Shown: in pieces, positions 1 through 6,899 of the stretch | How positions within the stretch are numbered: the first letter of the stretch is position 1 | Layout: each line of letters opens with the position of its first letter | Assembly: GCA_003560935.1 (NCBI GenBank) | Contig: PWJF01000533.1 | Coordinates: 1-9,031, forward strand | Direction of reading: 5' to 3' | From: Ignavibacteriales bacterium | GTDB taxonomy: Bacteria; Bacteroidota; Ignavibacteria; T3Sed10-11 | Length of the DNA: 9,031 nt | Program-made: the position numbers and the translations under genes | The notes under the pieces: model-generated | Databases searched by the model: none | What the model saw: the letters and a program-made list of their open reading frames with translations, nothing else | Told to the model about the DNA's origin: nothing

Positions 1-416
1 GCCTTGAGCAGATTCATATTGCTCATGGCGCTCATCTCGGACGATATTACGCTCCGGAGGTAATCTTCTACCGGGAGGATGTTCACGGCAGTGAGTTTTC
101 CGTGTTCGTGAACGATCTTTAACGATCCGGAAAATCGCTGGTCTTCCCGACGCTCCCAGTGAAATTTCACCCCGATGATCACATCATGGATGGTAAAGAG
201 CTCCGACTTGTCGGAGCCGGCGGCAGGGCGGAATTCCACACCATCGGAAACAGATACATACGATCCGTTCTGTTCTATCCGTATTTTGTCACCATCGGGC
301 AATGCGGTTACAGTTCCTTTCACGCGCTGATTATCGGTAGTAACAAAATCGATAGGGAAATGAAACCGAAGGCGGTTATCATTCACGATACCTATTTTGA
401 TAACAGGTTCTTTCAT
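1..416 (-). CDS. SpoIID/LytB-domain protein, N-terminal part (cut by left edge)
   Basis: This is the first 138 codons of a minus-strand gene that runs off the left edge. The protein opens with MKEPVIKIGIV. It then shows the block FTIHDVIIGVKFHWERRE (about residues 75-92) and the block LPVEDYLRSVISSEMSA (about 115-131), which is the SpoIID/LytB core around the conserved catalytic-type Glu. SpoIID proteins are lytic transglycosylases that act on glycan strands lacking stem peptides. The start is fixed because an in-frame TGA lies two codons upstream of ATG at 416. There is therefore no signal peptide, which is odd for a wall enzyme but fits the signal-less subfamily I recall from Bacteroidota. 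No Shine-Dalgarno is visible. The gene follows the amidase gene with a 31-nt gap, so co-transcription is likely. The family call is firm; activity and location are inferred. Confidence 0.85.
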   Translation of the reverse strand, partial: MKEPVIKIGIVNDNRLRFHFPIDFVTTDNQRVKGTVTALPDGDKIRIEQNGSYVSVSDGVEFRPAAGSDKSELFTIHDVIIGVKFHWERREDQRFSGSLKIVHEHGKLTAVNILPVEDYLRSVISSEMSAMSNMNLLK

Positions 417-447
417 GGTTCACATACCAGGAGAGATAGTATCCGTC

Positions 448-2256
448 TCATTTAAAACTGAAAAATTGCTCCAATCCTTTAACGATGTGTATCGCTATTT
501 TTTTCTGCATGTCTTCATCGATCAATTTCATTTCATCTTCAGGGTTGGACAGAAAGGCGGTTTCAATGAGAACGTTGGGGATCTCAACCATATCATTTAA
601 TAAAAAATTAAAACTTCCGATCATACCAAATTCCGCGAAGCCAAGACTAAGCAGTTCACGATACATCACGTCTGCCAAAGGTTTATATCCGATATGTTTA
701 TAAAATGTACTGGTCCCCAATATCCGTTCGGGGTCGGTTGCATATCCAACCGAATTACAATGAATGCTCACAACAATTTCGGGATTTGTTAAAATAAGTT
801 TATCAATACGATCACGCATCGACACATCATAATCACCGGTGCGTGTCATTACAACCGTTGCACCACGCTCAATTAATATTTTTTCAACAAGCTTTGATAT
901 CGCAAGTGTTATATCTTTCTCCATGACCCCGGTTGCCCCGAGCGCTCCCTTATTGTTGCCGCCATGCCCTGCATCGATTGCAATAAACCTGCCGTATAAT
1001 AAATCTTCCTGGCTACTACGTGCAGGAGGACGGCGAATGATTACGTGCATGTTACCGATATCGGTATATTCTATGCGGTGTCCCCAATGCAACGGATGAT
1101 TCAATTCTATCTGTAACCGATATTGTTCGGTTGATACCTGATCCCATGTAATGTTTCCGATACCTTCGGCCGATAAATGTTGTGTTACCCACGTCGTATT
1201 TGAAGTTGCTCCGAAAATATCTATAACAATCCGGTTAGGGTTTATCAATTGTCGTGTTAGATACGGTAATTTTTGACCGATTTGCAATGATATAACATCG
1301 CCGGCAGGACTGCCTGCGGCACTGATCGAACCGGCCAACGCCCGCGGGGGGGGCGTACCCGATGATAGTATATCGACAAACTGTGATTGAATCCATGCTG
1401 TCATATCATTGGATAGTCTTACACGAAACATATTACCAATTTTACCATCTAATTGTAAGAGTATGCCGGGTGCAATAAAACCGAGACGAGCACCGCCGAG
1501 ACGGTCGGTTCCGAGTCCGACATTAAGGAACGGCCGGACTCCTCGAACTTCTGCAATCAGCGGAAACTGTTCCGGCATAATGCTGACGCGCCCGGGGGAT
1601 TCTGCTTCAACGCTGCTCCAGAAGCTTTTTCGCAGCCTGAACCTGATTGGAACTTCGTGTGTGTAATCTCCTTTGGCAACCTCGTAATGACCGACATAAA
1701 TACCTCGTACACCATCGGTTTCTGTAGGGGATAATTCCCGCATCGATATCCCCGTTTTTACTCCCTCTATATCAAATGTAGCCTCATAACCAGGACTTCC
1801 CTTAAATCGTACCTCAAGCACATCACCTTCATTCAACCAATGGTCCTGTAACGGTTGCATATGATACTCTTCAATAACAAGCGGATCGGTAGGAGACGTA
1901 GTCATCGCCTCATCTCTCAAAAAAACAAGATCCCGCGATAACGAATCTCCCTCGCTTGAAATTGTCATGAGCGTGGTAACATTTTTTCCGCGCTGCAAAG
2001 TAACCAAACCTACAAATGCACCCGTTGGATATACTTTGACTTCCCTTCCGTTAATGAATGCACGTGAACCAGGCTGAGTATTGGCTGCAATCCTGTAACG
2101 TGACAGATCGGTATGTACTGTGTCAGTTTCGGGGATAACAACTTCTAAATGCGTGGAAGCATGCACGTATGAATTAAACGAGAAGGAAAAAAATAATGTC
2201 GTTAGTAATACCGCTCTAATTATCATACTACAAATTAACTCCCGCTTACAAATCAT
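448..2256 (-). CDS. Secreted N-acetylmuramoyl-L-alanine amidase with SH3-like, AMIN and Amidase_3 domains
   Basis: The protein cleaves the amide bond between N-acetylmuramic acid and the stem peptide of peptidoglycan, outside the cytoplasm. Residues 1-34 form a signal peptide ending VHA. Residues about 45-115 look like a beta/Ig-like fold, about 238-297 like an SH3-type module (ending WIQSQFVDIL), and about 318-410 like an AMIN targeting domain. Amidase_3 spans about 421-600. The four expected zinc or catalytic residues are present: H431 (DAGHGG), E446 (MEKD), H499 (SIHCN) and E565 (ETAFLSN). At 602 aa it is longer than simple LytC/AmiC enzymes because of its N-terminal modules. An ATG at 2226, with GGGAG 12 nt upstream, is an alternative start that still keeps a signal peptide (MIIRAVLL). 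The chosen ATG lies 2 nt after the upstream stop. A C8 run occurs in the coding strand at 1346-1353. Confidence 0.93.
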   Translation of the reverse strand: MICKRELICSMIIRAVLLTTLFFSFSFNSYVHASTHLEVVIPETDTVHTDLSRYRIAANTQPGSRAFINGREVKVYPTGAFVGLVTLQRGKNVTTLMTISSEGDSLSRDLVFLRDEAMTTSPTDPLVIEEYHMQPLQDHWLNEGDVLEVRFKGSPGYEATFDIEGVKTGISMRELSPTETDGVRGIYVGHYEVAKGDYTHEVPIRFRLRKSFWSSVEAESPGRVSIMPEQFPLIAEVRGVRPFLNVGLGTDRLGGARLGFIAPGILLQLDGKIGNMFRVRLSNDMTAWIQSQFVDILSSGTPPPRALAGSISAAGSPAGDVISLQIGQKLPYLTRQLINPNRIVIDIFGATSNTTWVTQHLSAEGIGNITWDQVSTEQYRLQIELNHPLHWGHRIEYTDIGNMHVIIRRPPARSSQEDLLYGRFIAIDAGHGGNNKGALGATGVMEKDITLAISKLVEKILIERGATVVMTRTGDYDVSMRDRIDKLILTNPEIVVSIHCNSVGYATDPERILGTSTFYKHIGYKPLADVMYRELLSLGFAEFGMIGSFNFLLNDMVEIPNVLIETAFLSNPEDEMKLIDEDMQKKIAIHIVKGLEQFFSFK

Positions 2257-2258
2257 GT

Positions 2259-3143
2259 TTACTTCATTCGTAACGGAATTGCAACTATATCCCGCTCCGA
2301 GCCGTCCTCGGCATCAATACAATACAGTTCAAGCGTAATGTTTTCTGACTGCTGGACGAGACCTGCAACCGACACGTTTAACGTAAAATATCCCCAGTCG
2401 GATGCAGCGGCGGCAGTGGTAAATCCCTCTTTTATAATCGCACCCTCCCCGTTACGGATACGGTATTGTACCGTTGCTTCGAATACATTCGCTATTCCGG
2501 TCACTTCAAACTCGTCGGATACATTGGTATCCGGCGCCGGCGAGAATACTTTGATCAGCCGTGATTCGGCGACGATGTTTTTCAGATTTTCGATGCCGCG
2601 TAGTGTTGCGGGTGTTCGGGGGGATTCGGTTTCTGCTTGTACAAAACGTACCGGATATCCCGTTATCGGAATTGTAGCGAGATCGAACGGATAAGTGATC
2701 GCCTGCGTTACCATCGCATCGGGAGCGGGCCGCCGGTACCGAACCCGCACAATAATTTCATCGCGCCTTCTTAGAGCGTCGATTATTGATACTTCATATC
2801 CCCCGGTAGGACGTTCACCCCACGATACATAGAGATAAGTCTTATCGCCATGAACCTTCGAAATTGCCGTCGGCATCGCATCAAGCCGGCGGGAGTTATC
2901 GAACCATGTTTTAACTTCATCGGGTAAATCCCGCTCCCGTATGTGTGTTACCGCTATAGACTCTTCAGGTGTCGTCATGTGCTCTAACTCATTAAATTCT
3001 TCAGGTAACTGCTCGACCGTTTCGTTATCGGAGATCTTCCGGTCATCATCAACCAGAGGGTCATCCGTACGTTCCCCACATGCTATGAATAATACAAGGG
3101 AAATGACAATTATATACGGAAAATAAATTTTATATCGTTTCAT
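2259..3143 (-). CDS. Lipoprotein with PrcB_C-like and Gmad2 (Ig-like) domains
   Basis: A 294-aa predicted lipoprotein and the first gene of the envelope operon. The N-terminus MKRYKIYFPY is followed by a hydrophobic stretch and the lipobox LFIAC, placing the lipidated cysteine at residue 22. F at -3 is slightly unusual. Residues about 25-65 are acidic and low in complexity, like a tether. Residues about 100-160 (RPTGGYEVSI ... ITYPFDLATIPI) match the PrcB C-terminal domain, named for a protein that stabilises a surface protease. Residues about 195-292 (VFSPAPDT, VFEATVQYRI, DAEDGSERDIVAIPL) match Gmad2, an Ig-like domain best known from Firmicutes germination and sporulation proteins. The start at 3143 is chosen over ATG 3209 because GGAGAG stands 6 nt before it and the signal peptide begins there. 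A scaffolding or binding role is inferred from the domains; no enzyme motif is seen. Confidence 0.88.
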   Translation of the reverse strand: MKRYKIYFPYIIVISLVLFIACGERTDDPLVDDDRKISDNETVEQLPEEFNELEHMTTPEESIAVTHIRERDLPDEVKTWFDNSRRLDAMPTAISKVHGDKTYLYVSWGERPTGGYEVSIIDALRRRDEIIVRVRYRRPAPDAMVTQAITYPFDLATIPITGYPVRFVQAETESPRTPATLRGIENLKNIVAESRLIKVFSPAPDTNVSDEFEVTGIANVFEATVQYRIRNGEGAIIKEGFTTAAAASDWGYFTLNVSVAGLVQQSENITLELYCIDAEDGSERDIVAIPLRMK

Positions 3144-3149
3144 TCGCGA

Positions 3150-3155
3150 CTCTCC
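3150..3155 (-). promoter_or_regulatory. Shine-Dalgarno deciding the lipoprotein start
   Basis: On the minus strand GGAGAG is followed by the 6-nt spacer TCGCGA and then ATG at 3143. This is the strongest ribosome site in the window. It rules in the start that gives a clean lipoprotein signal peptide, over an in-frame ATG 22 codons upstream. Confidence 0.75.
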
Positions 3156-3216
3156 ATATGTGCAATATCCACCCCGTCGAACGATTTGCTGTCTTTTTAT
3201 TCCATGCAACGGGGAT

Positions 3217-3245
3217 AATATAAATATCTACAATAGTATACTCAA
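3217..3245 (-). promoter_or_regulatory. Candidate sigma70-type promoter for the lipoprotein-amidase-SpoIID operon
   Basis: The minus strand reads TTGAGT (3245-3240), a 17-nt spacer, then TATATT (3222-3217). The -35 matches 4 of 6 and the -10 matches 5 of 6 of the consensus. The predicted start near 3210 gives a leader of about 66 nt before the ATG at 3143. It sits in the divergent gap facing the PabBC gene. An 8-bp palindrome AGTATACT (3235-3242) overlaps the -35. If the organism uses a Bacteroidota-type consensus, this match could be fortuitous. Confidence 0.5.
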
Positions 3246-3324
3246 GCCGGTATAGAAAGTCAATGCACCATATCACTTCCGCTCGTACTTGCAATAATCG
3301 GAGCTACTTTCTAAATTTGATTAC

Positions 3325-5157
3325 ATGCATAGATTACCCTATAACAGATTGATCGGATTCCTGGGATCGCTCGACCATTTCATATTGCTTGAATCGAACG
3401 GGCAAATCCGGGATAACCGGTATTCATATCTATTTACGAATCCGCATAAGCTGATTTCGTATCATGCCGGGAACAAAGCGACATTCCAGGAATTTTGTGA
3501 AACACTGCAATCATATCGGGATACACACTACGTCGCCGGTTTTATTCCTTATGAAACGGGTTATATTTTTCATGAGAGATTGAATTCGCTTATACAATCC
3601 GGTACGCATGAGTCGGTCATAGGAATATATGCCAATCCATATATTTTTAATCATAAAGAAGGGAAATTTGGAACCCTCGCTCCGCCGATGGCTGATACCC
3701 TTAATAATGATGTTGACATAACAGACATATCAATTCGTACACCACGCGATAAATATATTGCCGCGATAGAATGCATTAAAAAACATATCGCAGACGGCAA
3801 TACCTATCAGGTAAACTATACCACCCGTCTGGATTTTTCGTTTTCCGGCTCGCCGCTCGAATTATATCGAATCCTGCGTGGCGCCCAGCCGACTGCATAC
3901 AGCGCATTATTGCGATTCGGCGACCACTGGATTCTCTCCCTGTCGCCCGAACTATTTTTCGAGATTAAAGGAGATGCGATCACTGCCCGTCCGATGAAAG
4001 GTACCATGAAGCGCGGCAGAACGAATGAAGAAGATTCGGAACTCATGCGTAAACTGCATCACGACCGGAAAAACAGGGCGGAAAATTTAATGATCGTCGA
4101 TCTGCTGCGCAACGATATCGGACGAATTGCACGAACGGGCAGCGTCACCGTCCCACATTTATTTACAGTCGAGAAATACAAATCGGTGCTCCAGATGACA
4201 TCGACGGTAACCGGCCTTCTTCGCAACGATATATCTTTCTACGATATTCTTACATCGCTCTTTCCGTGCGGTTCGGTCACCGGCGCACCGAAACTCAGTA
4301 CGATGCAGATCATCAGCGAACTCGAGAATTCACCCCGCGGCGTGTACACGGGTGCCATCGGCATGATCAAACCCGGCGGCGACGCCGTGTTCAACGTACC
4401 GATCCGAACGATTGAGATCGAAGGCAATCGCGGATCGATGGGTATCGGCAGCGGCATCGTGTGGGATTCCGATCCCGGGCAGGAGTACGAGGAATGTTTG
4501 CTCAAAGCGCAATTCCTGACAAAGCCGTATAAACCGATCGAGTTGATCGAATCGTTACGGTATGAAAACGGATATCGCCGGCTTGAGATGCATTTTGAAC
4601 GGCTGATTGACTCGGCGCGGTATTTTGATATTCCGGTCGAACTTGAGAAGATCAAAGAGGTATTACATAACGGAGAGGAAGAACTTGAAAAAGGATTAGT
4701 GTATAAAATACGGCTTACCGTTGGTGAAGAAGGTGAAATTCTTTTCGAACATAAAATCATTCCTGCAACAATCGAACAACCCGTACGCTTAAAATTATCC
4801 ACCACGCCGACCGATTCCACCGATCGTTTTCTCTATCACAAGACCTCACGGCGGGAGTTATATCAAACCGAATACAAGAAAGCACAAGCAGAGGGATATT
4901 TCGATGTACTATTTCAAAACGAGCGGAGCGAAATAACCGAGGGGGCTATCACGAATGTATTTATAAAGCAGGATGGAAAACTTTATACACCACCGGTTAC
5001 GTGCGGTTTGTTAAACGGCGTATACCGGGAGATGCTGTTGAAGGAAGAGGGAGTGCGAGAGAAAATAATTACTTTAGAGGAACTGCGGAAATCAGACGAA
5101 ATGTATGTGTCTAATTCAGTTCACGGGCTGCTTCAGGGATATATACAAACTCGGTAG
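3325..5157 (+). CDS. pabBC: Fused aminodeoxychorismate synthase component I / aminodeoxychorismate lyase (PabB-PabC)
   Basis: A 610-aa bifunctional enzyme for p-aminobenzoate in folate synthesis. The N-terminal half converts chorismate plus ammonia to 4-amino-4-deoxychorismate; the C-terminal half removes pyruvate to give pABA. The chorismate-binding domain spans about 130-400: PMKGT (223-227) carries Lys225, typical of PabB rather than the Ala of anthranilate synthase. It is followed by HHDRKNRAENLMIVDLLRND (245-264), CGSVTGAPK (325-333) and IGSGIVWDSDPGQEYEE. The class IV PLP domain spans about 408-605, with the probable PLP lysine K506 (YHKTSRR) and SEITEGAITNVF (535-546). The N-terminal subdomain is short. 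A glutaminase partner (PabA) is not in the window. No close Shine-Dalgarno precedes ATG 3325 (GGAG at 3300 is 21 nt away). A weak TTGCAA-N17-TAAATT at 3289-3317 would make the mRNA nearly leaderless. Confidence 0.93.
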   Translation: MHRLPYNRLIGFLGSLDHFILLESNGQIRDNRYSYLFTNPHKLISYHAGNKATFQEFCETLQSYRDTHYVAGFIPYETGYIFHERLNSLIQSGTHESVIGIYANPYIFNHKEGKFGTLAPPMADTLNNDVDITDISIRTPRDKYIAAIECIKKHIADGNTYQVNYTTRLDFSFSGSPLELYRILRGAQPTAYSALLRFGDHWILSLSPELFFEIKGDAITARPMKGTMKRGRTNEEDSELMRKLHHDRKNRAENLMIVDLLRNDIGRIARTGSVTVPHLFTVEKYKSVLQMTSTVTGLLRNDISFYDILTSLFPCGSVTGAPKLSTMQIISELENSPRGVYTGAIGMIKPGGDAVFNVPIRTIEIEGNRGSMGIGSGIVWDSDPGQEYEECLLKAQFLTKPYKPIELIESLRYENGYRRLEMHFERLIDSARYFDIPVELEKIKEVLHNGEEELEKGLVYKIRLTVGEEGEILFEHKIIPATIEQPVRLKLSTTPTDSTDRFLYHKTSRRELYQTEYKKAQAEGYFDVLFQNERSEITEGAITNVFIKQDGKLYTPPVTCGLLNGVYREMLLKEEGVREKIITLEELRKSDEMYVSNSVHGLLQGYIQTR

Positions 5158-5177
5158 GGCAAAATGACATTTCGCCC
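5157..5177. terminator. Hairpin at the end of pabBC (possible bidirectional terminator)
   Basis: GGGC pairs with GCCC (5157-5160 with 5174-5177), then an A-C mismatch, then AAAT pairs with ATTT around a GAC triloop. The stem starts on the last base of the pabBC stop codon. It lies in the 35-nt gap between two convergent genes, where a shared terminator is expected. Neither side has a proper T-run, so intrinsic termination would be weak. Confidence 0.3.
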
Positions 5178-5192
5178 TTCATAATATAATGA

Positions 5193-5843
5193 TTATCCCT
5201 TTATATAATGAAAATTAAAGTTCGGTGTTCCCAGCACACCGAACATTCTCACCCAGAGCGGCACATACATTTCGGTAACCCGTGCACCGGTAATATCACC
5301 GATGTCGATAACCGATTTCCAGCCAAACCACTTTTGTAAAATTTCGGTTACTTTTTTCTTTGCATCGTCATCATTTCCGCATAATAACATATCATGAACC
5401 CCCGGCACAAGTGCAGGGTCCACCATTACTTTACAATTGACAGTATTTAAGGTTTTAATGACTTTAGTTTCCGGAAATGTCCGCTGAATTTGCTCACCAA
5501 GCGAATCGGTATTGCATATTGTGAGCGAAGGAGGCATTCCCTTGGAAAAATCAAGCGGATTTGAAATATCCACACATATCTTGGCATTCAGGTTTTTTTC
5601 ACCCGCTTGTTTGAGCGCATCGATAGATCCGACCCCTGAGGTACAATTAAAGATAATTTCGGCGAAAGCCGCAGCATCGGTAAATGTTCCCTGTGCGGCA
5701 TTCTCCCCGTTCTTTTTAACCCACGCTACAGCTTTAGGGTTATCCACAGTCCGTGAACCCATTATAACAGAGTGTTTTAATGCGATTAATTTGGAAGCGA
5801 TGGTCTCGCCTACCATTCCCGTTCCCAGCACGCCGATTTTCAT
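5193..5843 (-). CDS. NADP-binding oxidoreductase, F420-dependent NADP reductase-like family
   Basis: A 216-aa single-domain Rossmann protein. It starts with MKIGVLGTGMVG, giving the GxGxxG dinucleotide loop at residues 7-12. GSR at 29-31 after the second strand suits recognition of the NADP 2'-phosphate. The later pieces FNCTSGVGSIDALKQ, CVDISNPLDF, VIKTLNTVNC and the C-terminal DIGDITGARVTEMYVPLW fit the COG2085 / F420_oxidored group, whose annotated members include NADPH:F420 oxidoreductases and many paralogues of unknown substrate. Nothing here proves F420 use, so the substrate is unknown. AAGGA stands about 9 nt before the ATG. It is the last gene of the minus-strand run, 98 nt after the YdeI-like gene, so it may have its own promoter, though none is convincing. 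Confidence 0.85.
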   Translation of the reverse strand: MKIGVLGTGMVGETIASKLIALKHSVIMGSRTVDNPKAVAWVKKNGENAAQGTFTDAAAFAEIIFNCTSGVGSIDALKQAGEKNLNAKICVDISNPLDFSKGMPPSLTICNTDSLGEQIQRTFPETKVIKTLNTVNCKVMVDPALVPGVHDMLLCGNDDDAKKKVTEILQKWFGWKSVIDIGDITGARVTEMYVPLWVRMFGVLGTPNFNFHYIKG

Positions 5844-5941
5844 AGAAGTTATTCCTTATATAGTAGATAGCGGAGTAAGAAAACAGCATATAATTAAGCA
5901 ACACCGGAACCCAATCATTAATTTCATCTGCTCGTTAGACT

Positions 5942-6562
5942 TTACTGCTTCATATATTTCCAGTTCCTCGGCTTTCCTTCGGCGAGCCATTCGAGCATTG
6001 TTGCAATACGTTTGTTTCGTGTCTCTTCCGTCTTTGCTTCCGTGATCCACTCGACGTATTCTTTTTTATGATTGTAACTGAATCCTTCGAATGTCTCTAA
6101 CGCTTTCTTGTTCTTCTTAAGTGCCTTTGTTATATAACCGGGAACCTTCAATTCTTTTTTATTTTTTTCCCCGTTCTTACGAAGAGACGGCAGCGGAACA
6201 CCGCGTTCATTCAGCTCGATCGCCTCTTTTATATAGGCGATAAGATGTTTGTCAGGCGGCAGGTCGGAAAGCGATGTGATGCGGCCGAGATGCCCCATCG
6301 CTTTATTCTCGGGCGGATTGAAATAACCGTGCGGGTCTTTCATGATGGCACCCTTCCAGAAGCCGAATGCGCAGTGCTGCTTGAACGCCGCCATATTGCA
6401 GAGGACACCTTTGTATTCGAAGTGAGGAAAACTCCATTTCATTGTCTCCCTGACATCGGGACATGTTTTGTGAATTAATGCGCGAAAATGCTCAAGTATC
6501 GGCCTGGCAAATTCAGCGGATTTTACGATGTATGCATCGACCCTGGGATCTTTGGCTGGCAT
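5942..6562 (-). CDS. DUF1801 / YdeI-OmpD-associated (OmdA) family protein
   Basis: A 206-aa cytoplasmic protein with no signal peptide. Residues about 18-115 match DUF1801: RALIHKTCPDVRETMKWSFP, then CNMAAFKQHCAFGFWKG, then the LPPDK helix. Residues about 138-203 match the OmdA/YdeI C-terminal part: VPGYITKALKKNKKALETFE, SYNHKKEYVEWITEAKT, ETRNKRIATMLEWLAEG. Together these give the full two-domain YdeI architecture. Some YdeI relatives were linked to peptide or bacteriocin resistance, but the biochemical role of the family is unsettled. AGGAG stands about 10 nt before the ATG. It lies 43 nt after the 97-aa gene in the same direction, so co-transcription is plausible. Confidence 0.87.
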   Translation of the reverse strand: MPAKDPRVDAYIVKSAEFARPILEHFRALIHKTCPDVRETMKWSFPHFEYKGVLCNMAAFKQHCAFGFWKGAIMKDPHGYFNPPENKAMGHLGRITSLSDLPPDKHLIAYIKEAIELNERGVPLPSLRKNGEKNKKELKVPGYITKALKKNKKALETFEGFSYNHKKEYVEWITEAKTEETRNKRIATMLEWLAEGKPRNWKYMKQ

Positions 6563-6605
6563 GACCGTTTCTCTCCTGCTTTACAATTGTGTATTGATTA
6601 TCAAA

Positions 6606-6899
6606 TCACTTTCTCAAGAATTCATCAAACTGCCTTCCCATCTCGAGCAGCACGGCGCGGCCCTCGTCGATATCTCCGTTTCCCAGATGGTTTACGGCTT
6701 TTTCGGCGCGTTCTCTTGTTTCCGGCGGAACGTCTTCCGGAGTATATTTACTGAGTGAACGGATCATCGACTTGATATGGTTAACCGCGCCATTGATGTG
6801 TTTTGCCTCGTCTTTACTATGAGCGCGAGATGCACGAAGCAATTCGCGGAGCGCATTGCTGTGCTCGATGAGGATGTCTTTAATTTTTATGTTTTCCAT
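6606..6899 (-). CDS. Small helical protein of unknown function, coupled to the GNAT gene
   Basis: A 97-aa protein I do not recognise. It is highly charged with no cysteine, signal peptide or membrane segment, and appears entirely alpha-helical. The likely segments are residues about 4-24 (IKIKDILIEHSNALRELLRA), 27-48 (a histidine- and lysine-bearing helix, EAKHINGAVNHIKSMI), and after the proline break PEDVPPE at 54-60 two more helices ending in FDEFLRK. Its start overlaps the 3' end of the GNAT gene by 20 nt, which suggests translational coupling. The region before the ATG is an A/T-only stretch without a Shine-Dalgarno. The overlap, protein-like composition and position between two real genes support it as genuine. 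Confidence 0.72.
   Translation of the reverse strand: MENIKIKDILIEHSNALRELLRASRAHSKDEAKHINGAVNHIKSMIRSLSKYTPEDVPPETRERAEKAVNHLGNGDIDEGRAVLLEMGRQFDEFLRK

Noticed and set aside
3144..3209. 22-codon upstream extension of the lipoprotein gene from ATG 3209, which would be almost leaderless relative to the predicted promoter
   Set aside because: The extension has no Shine-Dalgarno and puts 22 residues ahead of a clean lipoprotein signal. GGAGAG sits 6 nt before ATG 3143.
4239..4820. 193-aa antisense frame inside pabBC
   Set aside because: It is Ser/Pro-rich with no domain-like pattern and lies opposite strongly conserved PabB motifs. It arises from codon bias on the plus strand.
5934..5940. GTTAGAC (GTCTAAC on the minus strand) just after the YdeI-like gene, resembling an integron attC core box
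   Set aside because: No complementary partner box lies within 100 bases, and the neighbouring genes overlap or nearly touch, leaving no room for attC sites between them.
5512..6045. 177-aa plus-strand frame across the reductase gene and the following gap
   Set aside because: It is antisense to a well-supported Rossmann protein and shows no recognisable motif or ribosome site.
5856..6050. 64-aa minus-strand frame with a hydrophobic C-terminus
   Set aside because: It overlaps the 3' end of the YdeI-like gene by 109 bases in a different frame, and no ribosome site is seen. It is best explained as a shadow.
6594..6604. Small palindrome TTGAT-T-ATCAA in the gap before the YdeI-like gene
   Set aside because: It is only 11 bases long, AT-rich, with no T-run and no promoter-like spacing, so chance is the simplest explanation.
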